This document shows, piece after piece, positions 1-9,681 of a stretch of 64,000 nucleotides of DNA. The translations under genes were made by a program, and so were the position numbers. Below the pieces are notes generated by a model. That model saw nothing but the letters and a program-made list of their open reading frames with translations. It searched no databases and was not told where the DNA came from. Positions within the stretch are counted from its first letter, which is position 1; every line of letters begins with the position of its first letter. The DNA comes from Desmonostoc muscorum LEGE 12446. Its GTDB lineage: Bacteria > Cyanobacteriota > Cyanobacteriia > Cyanobacteriales > Nostocaceae. The stretch spans positions 7,463,001 through 7,527,000 of the forward strand of contig NZ_JADEXS020000001.1 in NCBI RefSeq assembly GCF_015207005.2. Direction: 5' to 3'.

Positions 1-2
1 AT

Positions 3-179
3 CCCCATTGTCTGTTCCGAGGTTTGACTGAGTTCCGCGAACACTTAGGTGGAGAATTAACTCTAACGCTGTTACAAGGCATTGGAAAAAGAATTGAAGT
101 TCACGAGGTGGATTTGTTATTGTACAAGCAAGCAATATCGCTGTTGCGGGAATTCAGAATTATAGCAATTTGCAGTTGA
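3..179 (+). CDS. aroB: 3' end of a dehydroquinate synthase-like (sugar phosphate cyclase) gene
   Basis: The window opens inside this gene, and only the last 58 codons are present. The peptide contains [14 protein letters not shown] and then [12 protein letters not shown]. This matches the C-terminal helical domain of the dehydroquinate synthase / sedoheptulose-7-phosphate cyclase superfamily rather than the usual housekeeping cyanobacterial AroB tail. Dehydroquinate synthase makes the first carbocycle of the shikimate pathway from DAHP. It lies directly upstream of trpE in the same direction, with a DAHP synthase at the far end of the cluster. A role in a dedicated aromatic supply cluster is therefore inferred. 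The exact subfamily (AroB or another C7 cyclase) cannot be fixed from the tail alone. Confidence 0.65.
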   Translation, partial: PHCLFRGLTEFREHLGGELTLTLLQGIGKRIEVHEVDLLLYKQAISLLREFRIIAICS

Positions 180-184
180 ATAGA

Positions 185-212
185 GTAGGGTAGCACAGCT
201 GTGCTGCCCTAC
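185..212. repeat. 28-bp palindrome, dispersed GTAGGGTAGCACAG hairpin
   Basis: Two 14-base arms pair with a single G.U. Related palindromes lie at 30428-30453 and around 53880-53895, so this is a dispersed intergenic repeat. It may act as a transcription terminator for the gene ending at 179. The remaining 213-652 stretch is AT-rich and holds no gene I can support; it presumably contains the trpE promoter. Confidence 0.7.
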
Positions 213-652
213 AATGGTTTAATTTTCTTTGGGTGTATTCCATTCAATTGAAAACCGCTATAAGCTCAGAGAAGCCCAAAGTAATGCAGAGGTTTGATGC
301 GAGGCGATTTTTTTCGCTAGGAAGTTGTGATATGATCTAATACTTTTGAGGGAGGCGGATAATTTCAAAGAATGTTGTCAGGAAATTTACTAAAAAAGCA
401 GTATAAAAAGCGAATAAATTGACACCCAATCTACAAATTATTCAATGTATTATCTGCTTGATATCGAGTACTCTTAAGTAAGAAGTCAAAAAGTTTTCCA
501 TTACAACTTAAAAACAATCCGCAGATTTGGATAATTTGAATAAAAGTGAGATTGCACGATCTAGACTTGTTTTTAAGTTGAAGATATTTATCAATAATGA
601 TTAATAGCTCTCGATGAATGACTAACTAATAACTATTTCAGAGAAATTTCCC

Positions 653-2860
653 ATGATTTTTGATTCACGTTCATACACAACCCTTGGCGGTGTCAGTATT
701 TCTCGCTCCATCACAGAAGTTAAGATGGACACTGCCCTTGAAGATATTTTATTCCACTTAAATTCTCAGCGTGGAGGCTTATTAAGGAGCAGCTACGAAT
801 ATCCGGGGAGATATAAAAGATGGGCGATCGGATTTGTGAATCCGCCATTGGAGTTGACTACCCAGGGAAATACTTTCACTTTAATAGCTTTAAATGAACG
901 TGGTCAATTACTTTTACCATTACTTTTAGAGTGCTTATCTAACTCCAAAAAACTTGAGAAAGTTACTCTAGATGATAAGCATCTCGTCGGCTTTGTTAAA
1001 CCTGCAAAAAAAATATTTACTGAAGAAGAACGTAGTAAACAACCTTCAGCATTTACAGTTGTCCGTGAAATTCTACATATTTTCTCTAGTCAAGAGGACG
1101 AGCATTTAGGATTGTATGGCGCGTTTGGTTACGATTTAGTTTTTCAGTTTGAACCAATTCGCCAGCGATTGGAACGTCCTAAAGATCAGCGAGATTTAGT
1201 GCTTTATTTGCCAGATGAATTGATAGTTGTTGACTACTATCAACAACGTGGATTTCGTCTACAATATGAATTTGCAACAGCGCATGGTAGTACAAATAAT
1301 TTGCCTCGAACAGGTGAGTCTATTGATTATCGCGGAAAACATCTGCTACCAACTCAAACTGCTGACCATGCAATAGGTGAGTATGCAAAAAAAGTTGGGG
1401 TTGCACTCGATTATTTCCGTCGAGGCGATTTATTTGAAGTAGTTCCTAGTCAAAACTTTTTGGAGGGATTTGAAGAAGAACCCAGTAAGTTATTTGAAAC
1501 TTTAAAGGATATAAATCCTAGTCCTTATGGATTTATTTTTAATTTAGGTGGGGAATATCTGATTGGTGCATCTCCAGAAATGTTTGTGCGGGTTGAAGGG
1601 AGGCGGGTAGAAACTTGTCCAATTAGCGGCACTATTAGCCGGGGACAAGATGCACTTGATGATGCCGTGCAAATTCGTCAATTACTCAATTCACACAAAG
1701 ACGAAGCTGAGTTGACGATGTGTACTGATGTCGATCGCAATGACAAATCCCGAATCTGCGAACCTGGCTCTGTACAAGTCATTGGGCGTCGCCAAATTGA
1801 ATTATACAGCCATTTAATTCACACAGTAGATCATGTTGAAGGTACACTGCGATCGCAATTTGATGCCTTAGATGCATTTTTAAGCCATACTTGGGCAGTT
1901 ACAGTCACCGGCGCACCCAAAAGAGCAGCCATAGAATTTATTGAACAACATGAAAAAAGCGCTCGACGTTGGTATGGTGGAGCAGTTGGCTATTTAAATT
2001 TCAACGGTAACTTAAATACTGGATTAATCCTGCGAACAATTCGATTAAAAGATTGCATCGCCGAAGTGCGAGTTGGTGCTACAGTCCTTTATGACTCCAT
2101 ACCGCAAGCAGAAGAACAAGAAACAATTACTAAAGCTGCTGCTTTATTTGAAACAATTCGCCGTGTTAAACAAGCGAGTCAGAAAATTGATGAATCCAGC
2201 TCTATAAAATTAACTAGACACATTCCAAGTGTGAAACCTGGCAAACGCATTTTGCTAATAGATTATGAAGACTCATTTGTTCATACACTAGCTAATTACA
2301 TTCGCCAAACCGGTGCAAGCGTTACCACATTACGTCATGGTTTCTCTGATTCACTGTTCGACAAAGAACGACCTGACTTAGTTGTTTTATCTCCTGGTCC
2401 TGGTAGACCAAGTGATTTTGGGGTTTCTGAGACTATCGGCGCTCTTGTTTATCGTCAAATTCCGATTTTTGGAGTTTGTTTAGGACTGCAAAGCATCGTT
2501 GAAGCCTTTGGTGGAGAATTAGGAGTTCTCAACTATCCCCAACATGGTAAATCCTCACGCATTTTCGTCAGCGATTCCGATTCTATTACCTTCAACAATT
2601 TACCAGAATCCTTTGTAGTGGGTAGATATCACTCATTATTTGCCATACCAGAGCATTTGCCAAAAGAACTTAAGGTAACAGCGATTTCCGATGACGATGT
2701 AATTATGGGCATTGAACATCGGACACTCCCCATTGCCGCCGTTCAGTTTCACCCAGAATCAATTATGACTTTAGCCGGAGAAGTCGGTCTGGAAATCATT
2801 AAAAATGTGGTGCGTGCATATACGCAAAATGAAGAGTCATTAATAATTCGTAATTCGTAA
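653..2860 (+). CDS. trpE: Fused anthranilate synthase TrpE-TrpG
   Basis: 735 residues. Residues ~1-510 form the chorismate-binding anthranilate synthase component I domain (GATVLYDSIPQAEEQETITKA-type C-terminal motif region). Residues ~525-725 form a class I glutamine amidotransferase with nucleophile GVCLGLQS and the QFHPES histidine/glutamate motif. The fused enzyme converts chorismate and glutamine to anthranilate. Most cyanobacteria carry separate housekeeping trpE and trpG; a fused copy beside trpCABD and a DAHP synthase is typical of the secondary set associated with scytonemin biosynthesis. The start is the first ATG of the frame, with only a weak purine tract upstream. The last codons (IIRNS, stop) are read from a TAATTCG heptamer repeat, so the C-terminus was rewritten by repeat sequence. 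Confidence 0.93.
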   Translation: MIFDSRSYTTLGGVSISRSITEVKMDTALEDILFHLNSQRGGLLRSSYEYPGRYKRWAIGFVNPPLELTTQGNTFTLIALNERGQLLLPLLLECLSNSKKLEKVTLDDKHLVGFVKPAKKIFTEEERSKQPSAFTVVREILHIFSSQEDEHLGLYGAFGYDLVFQFEPIRQRLERPKDQRDLVLYLPDELIVVDYYQQRGFRLQYEFATAHGSTNNLPRTGESIDYRGKHLLPTQTADHAIGEYAKKVGVALDYFRRGDLFEVVPSQNFLEGFEEEPSKLFETLKDINPSPYGFIFNLGGEYLIGASPEMFVRVEGRRVETCPISGTISRGQDALDDAVQIRQLLNSHKDEAELTMCTDVDRNDKSRICEPGSVQVIGRRQIELYSHLIHTVDHVEGTLRSQFDALDAFLSHTWAVTVTGAPKRAAIEFIEQHEKSARRWYGGAVGYLNFNGNLNTGLILRTIRLKDCIAEVRVGATVLYDSIPQAEEQETITKAAALFETIRRVKQASQKIDESSSIKLTRHIPSVKPGKRILLIDYEDSFVHTLANYIRQTGASVTTLRHGFSDSLFDKERPDLVVLSPGPGRPSDFGVSETIGALVYRQIPIFGVCLGLQSIVEAFGGELGVLNYPQHGKSSRIFVSDSDSITFNNLPESFVVGRYHSLFAIPEHLPKELKVTAISDDDVIMGIEHRTLPIAAVQFHPESIMTLAGEVGLEIIKNVVRAYTQNEESLIIRNS

Positions 2861-3162
2861 TTCGTAATTCGTAATTGTTACCCCACAACTGAAGTCGGCG
2901 GCTTGAAATAATGATACTACGCGTTTTTATGTTTCCATTGACGAACAAGAATGCTCTGTACCTATTTAATTACCAATACAGTTCAGTTAAGCCTTTGTTT
3001 CTTCTCTTTGTGTCCTTCTCTGACGAGACGCTACGCGAATGCGGTAGCCTGCGGCAAGCCGCTTTGCGTCTACGTTCAAAAAATTGACTTTGACCAAGAG
3101 TTTTAGCTTTAACTAAACCGTATTGATTTAATTACGAATTACGAATTACGAATTACGAATTA
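2844..3162. repeat. Inverted pair of heptamer tandem repeats flanking the trpE-trpC gap
   Basis: TAATTCG repeats about 4.5 times at 2844-2876. Its reverse complement AATTACG repeats about 4.5 times at 3130-3162. The two arrays face each other across ~255 bp and could form a long stem. The gap between them also holds a GC-rich dispersed element (about 3024-3075, with GCGGTAGCCTGCGGCAAGCC). Further AATTACG arrays occur at 16109-16134 and 22017-22049. No gene is evident in the gap. Confidence 0.85.
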
Positions 3163-3213
3163 TTTTGTCATTAGTTGTTTTTCCCCCCACCTCCCCACTC
3201 CCTCAAGCATTTT

Positions 3214-4044
3214 ATGATTAAGCAAATTACCCGTCCCCGCCACATTCTTGAAGAGATTGTGTTGCATAAAAAGCAAGAAGTTGCACAAATGCAGCAAGAA
3301 CTACCTTTAGCTTCTTTGCAGCAACAGTTAATTGTGGCTCCGACTGTACGAAATTTCTTGAGTGCTTTGCAAGAAAATCCCAAGCAACCGAGCTTAATTG
3401 CTGAAGTAAAAAAAGCATCACCTAGCCGTGGGATTATTCGAGCAGATTTTGACCCAGTAGCGATCGCTCAAGCTTATGAACGAGGTGGTGCAGCTTGTCT
3501 ATCAGTCCTTACTGACCAAAAGTTCTTCCAAGGCAGTTTTGATAATCTGCGTGCTGTGCGTCAGCATATATCATTACCTCTACTGTGCAAGGAGTTCATC
3601 ATTGACCCCTATCAAATTTATTTAGCATGGACAGCCGGTGCAGATGCAGTCTTGTTAATTGCCGCTATTTTATCAGACCAAGAACTTCAAGACTTTCTGC
3701 GAGTGATTCACGAATTGGGTATGAATGCACTGGTGGAAGTTCATACCTTGGCTGAACTGGATCGCGTGCTAAAACTTGACGACTTACGTTTAGTAGGAAT
3801 TAACAATCGTAATTTAGAAGATTTTACAGTTGATTTAGGAATAACACAGCAACTTTTAACACAGCGTCAACAATATTTACAAAGCTTAGATATCACCGTC
3901 GTCAGCGAATCTGGACTGTATACACCTGCTGATTTATCTCTTGTCGCTGAAGCTGGTGTCCGTGCAGTTTTGGTAGGAGAATCTTTACTGAAACAAAGCG
4001 ATGTGGAACAAGCTGTGCGTAATCTTTTGAGTGCTGAGTCTTGA
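3214..4044 (+). CDS. trpC: Indole-3-glycerol phosphate synthase
   Basis: 276 residues from the ATG at 3214 ([16 protein letters not shown]). A longer frame from 3175 would add a proline-rich leader read from intergenic sequence and is less likely. It is a single TIM barrel with the family signature [12 protein letters not shown] (catalytic Lys), CKEF, and ...VSESG...LVGESLLK phosphate-binding motifs. It closes the indole ring of CdRP to give indole-3-glycerol phosphate. It follows trpE(G) and precedes trpA. It lacks the N-terminal extension I associate with the usual cyanobacterial housekeeping TrpC, consistent with a secondary copy; that comparison is from memory. Confidence 0.92.
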   Translation: MIKQITRPRHILEEIVLHKKQEVAQMQQELPLASLQQQLIVAPTVRNFLSALQENPKQPSLIAEVKKASPSRGIIRADFDPVAIAQAYERGGAACLSVLTDQKFFQGSFDNLRAVRQHISLPLLCKEFIIDPYQIYLAWTAGADAVLLIAAILSDQELQDFLRVIHELGMNALVEVHTLAELDRVLKLDDLRLVGINNRNLEDFTVDLGITQQLLTQRQQYLQSLDITVVSESGLYTPADLSLVAEAGVRAVLVGESLLKQSDVEQAVRNLLSAES

Positions 4045-4088
4045 GAAAAGCCTAAAAAATAGAGTTCAAAGAGTCATTAACGGAGTTA

Positions 4089-4319
4089 AAAGACTCGTTC
4101 ACGAGTATCAAAGACTCGTTCACGAATATCAAAGACTCGTCCACGAGTATCAAAGACTCGTCGCCGAATATCAAAGACTCGTTCACGAGTATCAAAGACT
4201 CGTCGCCGAATATCAAAGACTCGTCGCCGAGTATCAAAGACTCGTCGCCGAATATCAAAGACTCGTCGCCGAGTATCAAAGACTCGTCCACGAGTATCAA
4301 AGACTCGTCGCCGAGTATT
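4089..4319 (+). repeat. 21-bp tandem repeat, 11 units (LTRR type)
   Basis: Eleven units of the form AAAGACTCGTYSMCGARTATC sit between trpC and trpA. Because 21 is divisible by three, both strands stay open and spurious heptapeptide-repeat frames appear. Each unit contains an inverted repeat, ACTCGT..ACGAGT or CTCG-TCGC-CGAG. Where the inner T-A pair is lost the outer pairs remain, so a transcript would carry a row of small hairpins. The spacing is regular with no spacers, so it is not CRISPR. Confidence 0.93.
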
Positions 4320-4414
4320 AAAGACTCGACAACAAAAATTTTAGCGTAGGTATCGCTAATTGCTAATTGTGGATTACTCCAGAACTATTAACCAATCATT
4401 AACTATTTTTCAAG

Positions 4415-5242
4415 ATGAATTCTATCTCCGCTGACTTTCAAACTTTACGCGATCGCCAAGAGTGTGCTTTAATCCCTTTTATCACAGCGGGCGATCCTAA
4501 CTTAGAAACCACTGCCGAAGCTTTACGTATTTTAGATCGCAATGGTGCTGACTTTATTGAGTTGGGCATTCCTTACTCAGATCCTTTGGCAGATGGGCCT
4601 GTGATTCAAGCAGCAGCAACTCGCGCCTTACAAAAAGGCACGAAATTAGAGCAAGTGCTAGAGATGTTGCATATAGTGATTCCTAGCTTAAAAGCGCCGA
4701 TAATTCTATTTACTTACTACAATCCCATTTTGCACCGGGGTATTAAATCATTTTTGGCGCAAATTGCCGTTGCTGGGGTGCAAGGCTTGGTAGTGCCAGA
4801 CTTACCCTTAGAAGAAGCAGCAGAATTAATCCAAACTGCTGCCTCTTTTGGAATTGAAGTAATTTTACTCGTAGCTCCCACCAGTTCTCAAGATAGAATT
4901 GCAGCGATCGCCAATCAATCTCAGGGTTTTATCTACCTTGTGAGCGTTACAGGCACTACAGGCATACGTTCTCAACTCCAAAACCGCGTAAAGCATATCA
5001 TTACAGATTTGCGAAGCGTCACCGATAAACCCATCGGCGTTGGTTTTGGCATCTCAACACCAGAACAAGCGCATCAAGTCAAAGAATGGGGAGCAGATGC
5101 AGTAATTGTTGGTAGTGCCTTTGTCAAACGCCTAGCTGAAAGTCCCCCAATTCAACGACTAGAAGCCGTTGCACAACTTTGTCGAGAACTCAAAGCAATA
5201 ATCACCCCAGCATCCCTGCAACAAATTGGTTCAGCAAAATAA
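4415..5242 (+). CDS. trpA: Tryptophan synthase alpha chain
   Basis: 275 residues, normal length for TrpA. The N-terminal [12 protein letters not shown] and [17 protein letters not shown] motifs carry the catalytic Glu and Asp of the TIM barrel. GVGFGIS and IVGSAFVK near the C-terminus form the phosphate site. It cleaves indole-3-glycerol phosphate to indole and glyceraldehyde-3-phosphate and channels indole to TrpB. It lies 370 bp after trpC (with the 21-bp repeat array between) and 169 bp before trpB. In the Nostoc punctiforme scytonemin cluster, as I recall it, a tyrosinase-like gene (tyrP) lies between trpA and trpB; it is absent here. Confidence 0.94.
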   Translation: MNSISADFQTLRDRQECALIPFITAGDPNLETTAEALRILDRNGADFIELGIPYSDPLADGPVIQAAATRALQKGTKLEQVLEMLHIVIPSLKAPIILFTYYNPILHRGIKSFLAQIAVAGVQGLVVPDLPLEEAAELIQTAASFGIEVILLVAPTSSQDRIAAIANQSQGFIYLVSVTGTTGIRSQLQNRVKHIITDLRSVTDKPIGVGFGISTPEQAHQVKEWGADAVIVGSAFVKRLAESPPIQRLEAVAQLCRELKAIITPASLQQIGSAK

Positions 5243-5256
5243 AAAATCTCTCTCTC

Positions 5257-5348
5257 AGGACTTACGCAAAAGATAACGAAAGTAGCGGTAATTCATGAAT
5301 TACGGCTACGCAATAATAAGGTTTTCACTCACATATTGCGTAAGTCCT
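5257..5348. mobile_element. 92-bp MITE-like element with 13-bp terminal inverted repeats
   Basis: AGGACTTACGCAA at 5257-5269 is the exact reverse complement of TTGCGTAAGTCCT at 5336-5348. Inside is a perfect 16-bp palindrome GTAATTCATGAATTAC. The same ACTTACGCA end motif occurs at 9678-9688. No target duplication is obvious. It fills most of the trpA-trpB gap. Confidence 0.7.
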
Positions 5349-5411
5349 CTCTGCGTTCTCTGCGCCTCTGCGGTTCGATAAAAATATTTGAAACTGAAAG
5401 GAATTTAACCA

Positions 5412-6641
5412 GTGGTAACCACACAAGACATCAAAACTGCAACTCTACAACCAGATTTCTTAGGCAGATTTGGAAAATTTGGCGGTAAATACGTCCCCGA
5501 AACCTTAATGCCTGCATTAAGTGAACTAGAAGCAGCATTTCATCAATATCGCAACGAGCCAAGTTTCCAAGCCGAACTGCAAAATCTACTGCGTGACTAC
5601 GTAGGACGACCCAGCCCATTATACTTTGCCGAACGCCTGACAACAAATTATGCCAGACCAGACGGCACAGGAGCGCAAATTTATTTAAAGCGCGAAGATT
5701 TAAATCACACAGGCGCTCACAAAATTAATAATGCTTTAGCTCAAGTGCTGCTAGCCAAACGCATGTGTAAACAACGGATTATTGCAGAGACAGGCGCAGG
5801 GCAACATGGCGTAGCAACTGCAACTGTGTGTGCGCGATTTGGTTTGAAATGTGTGATTTACATGGGCATCCACGATATGGAACGCCAATCCCTCAACGTG
5901 TTCCGCATGAAATTAATGGGTGCAGAAGTTCGTCCAGTCCAAGCAGGTACGGGAACTCTCAAGGATGCAACCTCCGAAGCAATTCGGGATTGGGTGACGA
6001 ATGTAGAAACAACCCATTACATCCTGGGTTCTGTTGCTGGGCCTCATCCTTACCCGATGATTGTGCGTGACTTTCATGCTGTAATTGGACAAGAAACTCG
6101 CGCTCAATGTCAGGAAAAATGGGGAGGACTACCAGATATTTTACTGGCTTGCGTGGGTGGAGGTTCCAACGCCATCGGACTTTTTCATGAGTTTTTGCCT
6201 GAATTTTCTGTACGCCTAATTGGAGTCGAGGCGGCGGGCGAAGGTGTAAACACTCAAAAACACGCTGCCACCTTGACAAAAGGAAAAATAGGTGTATTGC
6301 ACGGTGCAATGAGCTATTTACTGCAAGATGATGATGGTCAAGTAATTGAAGCCCACTCAATTAGTGCAGGATTGGACTATCCGGGTGTTGGCCCTGAGCA
6401 TAGTTATTTAAAGGATCTTGGACGCGCCGAATATTACAGCGTTACCGATAAACAAGCACTAGAAGCATTTCAAAGACTTTCACAACTAGAAGGAATTATT
6501 CCCGCCTTAGAAACTGCTCATGCGATCGCCTATTTAGAAACCCTTTGTCCCCAGCTTACAGGCAGTCCCCGCATCGTCATCAATTGTTCTGGCAGAGGCG
6601 ACAAAGACGTGCAAACCGTCGCCAAAGTGCTTATTCCTTAA
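5412..6641 (+). CDS. trpB: Tryptophan synthase beta chain
   Basis: 409 residues, started by GTG at 5412 with GAAAGGAAT about 10 bases upstream. The PLP lysine lies in [15 protein letters not shown]; the phosphate-binding loop is [10 protein letters not shown]; the tail has the NCSGRGDKD motif. It condenses indole and serine to tryptophan using PLP, in an alpha2-beta2 complex with TrpA. Length and motifs are fully canonical (TrpB1 type). It belongs to the one-direction aromatic cluster. Confidence 0.95.
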   Translation: MVTTQDIKTATLQPDFLGRFGKFGGKYVPETLMPALSELEAAFHQYRNEPSFQAELQNLLRDYVGRPSPLYFAERLTTNYARPDGTGAQIYLKREDLNHTGAHKINNALAQVLLAKRMCKQRIIAETGAGQHGVATATVCARFGLKCVIYMGIHDMERQSLNVFRMKLMGAEVRPVQAGTGTLKDATSEAIRDWVTNVETTHYILGSVAGPHPYPMIVRDFHAVIGQETRAQCQEKWGGLPDILLACVGGGSNAIGLFHEFLPEFSVRLIGVEAAGEGVNTQKHAATLTKGKIGVLHGAMSYLLQDDDGQVIEAHSISAGLDYPGVGPEHSYLKDLGRAEYYSVTDKQALEAFQRLSQLEGIIPALETAHAIAYLETLCPQLTGSPRIVINCSGRGDKDVQTVAKVLIP

Positions 6642-6756
6642 TTTTCTGTTTAGGGAAGATGAGGGAGCAGGGGGAGCAGGGGAGGCAGGGGAAGAATAAC
6701 TCTTAACTCCTCACTCTCAATGCCCCATGTCCCATGCCCAATGCCCAATAAAAAAT

Positions 6757-7878
6757 ATGATAGCTGTAACTCAAATTCCACCCGACAACATCGCCGTCAC
6801 TCCTGAATTCTACAACTGGCCAGCTTTATTACAACAGTTGCTGAATCGCCAATCGCTAACAGTTTCCCAAGCTGCGGATCTCATGCAGGGTTGGCTCACA
6901 GATGCCATTCCCCATGTTTTATCAGGAGCAATCTTAGCCGCAATTCAAGCTAAAGGCATATCTGCCGAAGAATTAGTCGGCATGGCCAGCGTTTTACAAT
7001 CCCAAAGGCTAGGGACTGGGCAAGAGTTTTCCCAGTCCCCAGTACCCAGTAACCAATCCCCAACCCCCCTAATTGACACCTGTGGAACTGGCGGAGATGG
7101 CGCTTCAACTTTTAATATTTCTACTGCTGTCGCTTTTGTTGCCGCAGCGGCGGGGGTAAAGGTTGCTAAGCATGGCAATCGTTCTGCATCTAGCAAGGCT
7201 GGTTCGGCTGATGTGTTAGAAGCTTTGGGTATCAATCTGAATGCTAGTCCTGAAAAAGTACAAGCCGCAGTGGGTGAAGTGGGAATCACCTTTTTGTTTG
7301 CTCCAGGCTGGCATCCTGCACTTAAAGCAGTTGCTACTTTGCGAAAAACTTTGAAAGTGCGGACTGTTTTTAATTTGCTCGGCCCTTTAGTAAATCCTAT
7401 GCGACCAACAGGGCAAATTATTGGTGTGAATGACCCGCTTTTATTAGAGGAAATTGCTCAAGCTTTATCTCAACTGGGATGTCAGCAAGCGATCGCCCTC
7501 CACGGACGCGAACGTTTAGACGAGGCTGGTTTAGCTGATGTCACTGACTTGGCTGTACTCCAAGATAAAAAAGTCCGTTCTCTAACACTTAATCCTCAAG
7601 AACTGGGTTTGAGTTTTGCACCGACTACAGCATTGCGGGGTGGAGATGTCCAAGAAAATACCGAAATCTTGCAGGCAGTTTTGCAAGGTAAAGGCACTCA
7701 AGCGCAGCAGGATGTAGTCGCTTTAAATACAGCACTAGCGCTACAAGTTGGTAAAGCCATTGATGGAGAAACAGATATCTTAGCAGGTTGTGTCAAAGGT
7801 ATTACCCTTGCCAAAAAAATTCTCCAAAGCGGTGCTGCTTGGACAAAACTTGAACAACTTGCTGAATTTTTGCGCTAG
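6757..7878 (+). CDS. trpD: Anthranilate phosphoribosyltransferase
   Basis: 373 residues from the ATG at 6757 (MIAVTQIPP). An upstream in-frame ATG at 6727 lies in low-complexity ATGCCC sequence and is unlikely. The glycine-rich [13 protein letters not shown]-binding loop, [18 protein letters not shown] and [10 protein letters not shown] motifs are present. It transfers phosphoribose from PRPP to anthranilate. Residues ~86-105, just before the GTGGDG loop, are an insertion encoded by 7012-7070. That DNA looks like the GGGGACTGGGGATTGG intergenic repeat found elsewhere in the window, so a repeat has invaded the coding region without breaking the frame. Confidence 0.93.
   Translation: MIAVTQIPPDNIAVTPEFYNWPALLQQLLNRQSLTVSQAADLMQGWLTDAIPHVLSGAILAAIQAKGISAEELVGMASVLQSQRLGTGQEFSQSPVPSNQSPTPLIDTCGTGGDGASTFNISTAVAFVAAAAGVKVAKHGNRSASSKAGSADVLEALGINLNASPEKVQAAVGEVGITFLFAPGWHPALKAVATLRKTLKVRTVFNLLGPLVNPMRPTGQIIGVNDPLLLEEIAQALSQLGCQQAIALHGRERLDEAGLADVTDLAVLQDKKVRSLTLNPQELGLSFAPTTALRGGDVQENTEILQAVLQGKGTQAQQDVVALNTALALQVGKAIDGETDILAGCVKGITLAKKILQSGAAWTKLEQLAEFLR
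7012..7070 (+). repeat. In-frame low-complexity repeat inside trpD
   Basis: The segment reads GGGACTGGGCAAGAG.. and then ..CAGTCCCCAGTACCCAGT. It is built from the same GACTGGG / CCCAGTCCCC words as the intergenic tracts at 19483-19530, 21130-21160 and 29236-29310. It encodes a Ser/Pro/Gln-rich stretch before the PRPP loop of TrpD. Confidence 0.65.
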
Positions 7879-7939
7879 ACAAACCTCTTCCACCCAGCCT
7901 TTCTCTCCTACAAAGCTACGGTGTGGACACAAGTTTCTT

Positions 7940-8128
7940 GACCTGCACCTTTAATGCATCGACCTGCACCTTTAATGCATCGACCTGCACCTTTAATGCA
8001 TCGACCTGCACCTTTGATGCATTGACCTGCACCTTTGATGCATTGACCTGCACCTTTGATGCATCGACCTGCACCTTTGATGCATCGACCTGCACCTTTG
8101 ATGCATCGACCTGCACCTTTGATGCATC
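7940..8128 (+). repeat. 21-bp tandem repeat, 9 units (GACCTGCACCTTTGATGCATC family)
   Basis: Nine gapless units, with variants TTAATGCATC (first three), TTGATGCATT and TTGATGCATC. GATGCATC is an 8-bp palindrome in each unit. The same family recurs at 12790-12957, 43196-43285 and 51226-51385. Both strands are open only because the period is a multiple of three. Confidence 0.92.
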
Positions 8129-8311
8129 GACTTACAAAAATTAATTCACCTTACCTTACGCAGCACCTCTAAAAAACTTGCCTACACACTGTAGCTGCTT
8201 GCAAGTGAGAGGAGTAACAAAAAATCAAGTTTTTAAGCCTCTCCCTGCTTGTCTTAGAGGTTTGGACACGAGTCGTGATGTTCACCCAAAATTATACCGA
8301 AGGAAAAACAG

Positions 8312-9424
8312 ATGATTATAGTACTTAAAAGCGGTACGCCCGTTGAGGAAATCACTCGCATCAGCCAAGAACTGAGTGAGATTTGGAAAGTCACAGTAGA
8401 AAAAAGCATCGGCACTCATAAAGCTGTGCTGGGAATAATTGGTGATACTTCTACCATCGATAAATTGCAAATCCAGGAAACCAGCCCTTGGATTGAGCAA
8501 GTGTTACGAGTGCAACAACCTTTCAAGCGGGTTAGTCGGGAATTCAGAAATGGAGAAGCCAGTGAGGTTGTTGTATCCACGCCTAACGGTGATGTCTATT
8601 TTGGAGAACATCATCCCATCGTAGTGGTAGCTGGCCCTTGTTCCGTTGAAAATGAAGCGATGATTGTGGAAACGGCTAAACGAGTAAAAGCCGCAGGAGC
8701 AAAGTTTTTGCGTGGTGGAGCCTACAAACCCCGCACTTCACCTTATGCTTTTCAAGGATATGGTGAAAGCGCCTTAGATTTATTAGCAGCAGCTCGTGAA
8801 GCTACGGGTTTGGGCATTATTACAGAACTGATGGATGCTGCGGATTTACCAGCAGTGGCGGGGGTAGCTGACGTAATCCAAATCGGAGCTAGGAATATGC
8901 ACAATTTCTCGCTGCTGAAAAAAGTAGGCGCTCAAGATAAGCCAGTGCTGCTGAAGCGGGGAATGTCTGCCACAATTGACGAATGGCTGATGGCGGCAGA
9001 ATATATTTTGGCATCAGGAAATTCAAATGTGATTCTTTGTGAACGGGGAATTAGAACCTTTGATGGCAAATATGCCCGCAATACTTTAGATCTATCGGTG
9101 ATTCCGGTGTTGCGATCGCTCACCCATCTACCAATCATGATTGATCCCAGTCACGGTACGGGTAGATCCGAATATGTTCCACCTATGGCAATGGCTGCGA
9201 TCGCCGCTGGTACAGATGCTTTAATGATAGAAGTTCACCCCAATCCAGCCAAAGCTTTATCTGATGGACCCCAGTCTCTCACCCCTGAAAAGTTTGACCG
9301 CTTGGTTCAAGAAATGTCAGTTCTAGGTAAAGTAGTCGATCGCTGGCCAACATCTCCATTTGATAGCATTAGTGAAAGCCATCTTCTCTTCGCCGCCAGA
9401 ACTCTCAAAGCCGATAGACCGTAA
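8312..9424 (+). CDS. aroG: 3-deoxy-7-phosphoheptulonate (DAHP) synthase, type I-beta
   Basis: 370 residues. Residues 1-~75 form a ferredoxin-like/ACT-like N-terminal regulatory domain. The rest is the KDO8P-synthase-like TIM barrel with VVVAGPCSVEN, KFLRGGAYKPRTSPYAFQG, KRGMSAT and IDPSHGTGR metal- and substrate-binding motifs. It condenses PEP and erythrose-4-phosphate, the entry step of the shikimate pathway. GAAGGAAAAACAG precedes the ATG. Having its own DAHP synthase at the end of a trp cluster lets the organism raise aromatic flux independently of housekeeping control; that purpose is inferred. The symbol follows scytonemin-cluster usage; general annotation might call it aroF. Confidence 0.93.
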   Translation: MIIVLKSGTPVEEITRISQELSEIWKVTVEKSIGTHKAVLGIIGDTSTIDKLQIQETSPWIEQVLRVQQPFKRVSREFRNGEASEVVVSTPNGDVYFGEHHPIVVVAGPCSVENEAMIVETAKRVKAAGAKFLRGGAYKPRTSPYAFQGYGESALDLLAAAREATGLGIITELMDAADLPAVAGVADVIQIGARNMHNFSLLKKVGAQDKPVLLKRGMSATIDEWLMAAEYILASGNSNVILCERGIRTFDGKYARNTLDLSVIPVLRSLTHLPIMIDPSHGTGRSEYVPPMAMAAIAAGTDALMIEVHPNPAKALSDGPQSLTPEKFDRLVQEMSVLGKVVDRWPTSPFDSISESHLLFAARTLKADRP

Positions 9425-9681
9425 TCTTAGCCGACTTTTGGCGTTGCTGAATTTCAGTGTGAATGATTACAAAAATCTACGGTAGATTTTAAGTTGGTGG
9501 GGTACAAAAATACCCCATCCGCAATTTTTGCTTTAAATCTAATGCACTACTTTAGCCTTGCCACGCCACTACGTATATTTCAATAATCAAATATGAGTCC
9601 TATATTTTTTTGTGAACGTTGTAAAGAAATCGTAATTATTGAAATCCTGGCAAAATGAGAGTGGATTTATATAATTAGGAC

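Noticed and set aside
4031..4321. Open frames on both strands with heptapeptide repeats (also 7923-8144, 12720-13025, 51186-51473)
   Set aside because: The 21-bp repeat period is a multiple of three, so all frames that avoid a stop in one unit stay open. No ribosome site or conserved protein is evident.
7940..8128. CRISPR array
   Set aside because: Units are gapless 21-mers without unique spacers and no cas genes are present. The same holds for the other 21-bp and 7-bp arrays.
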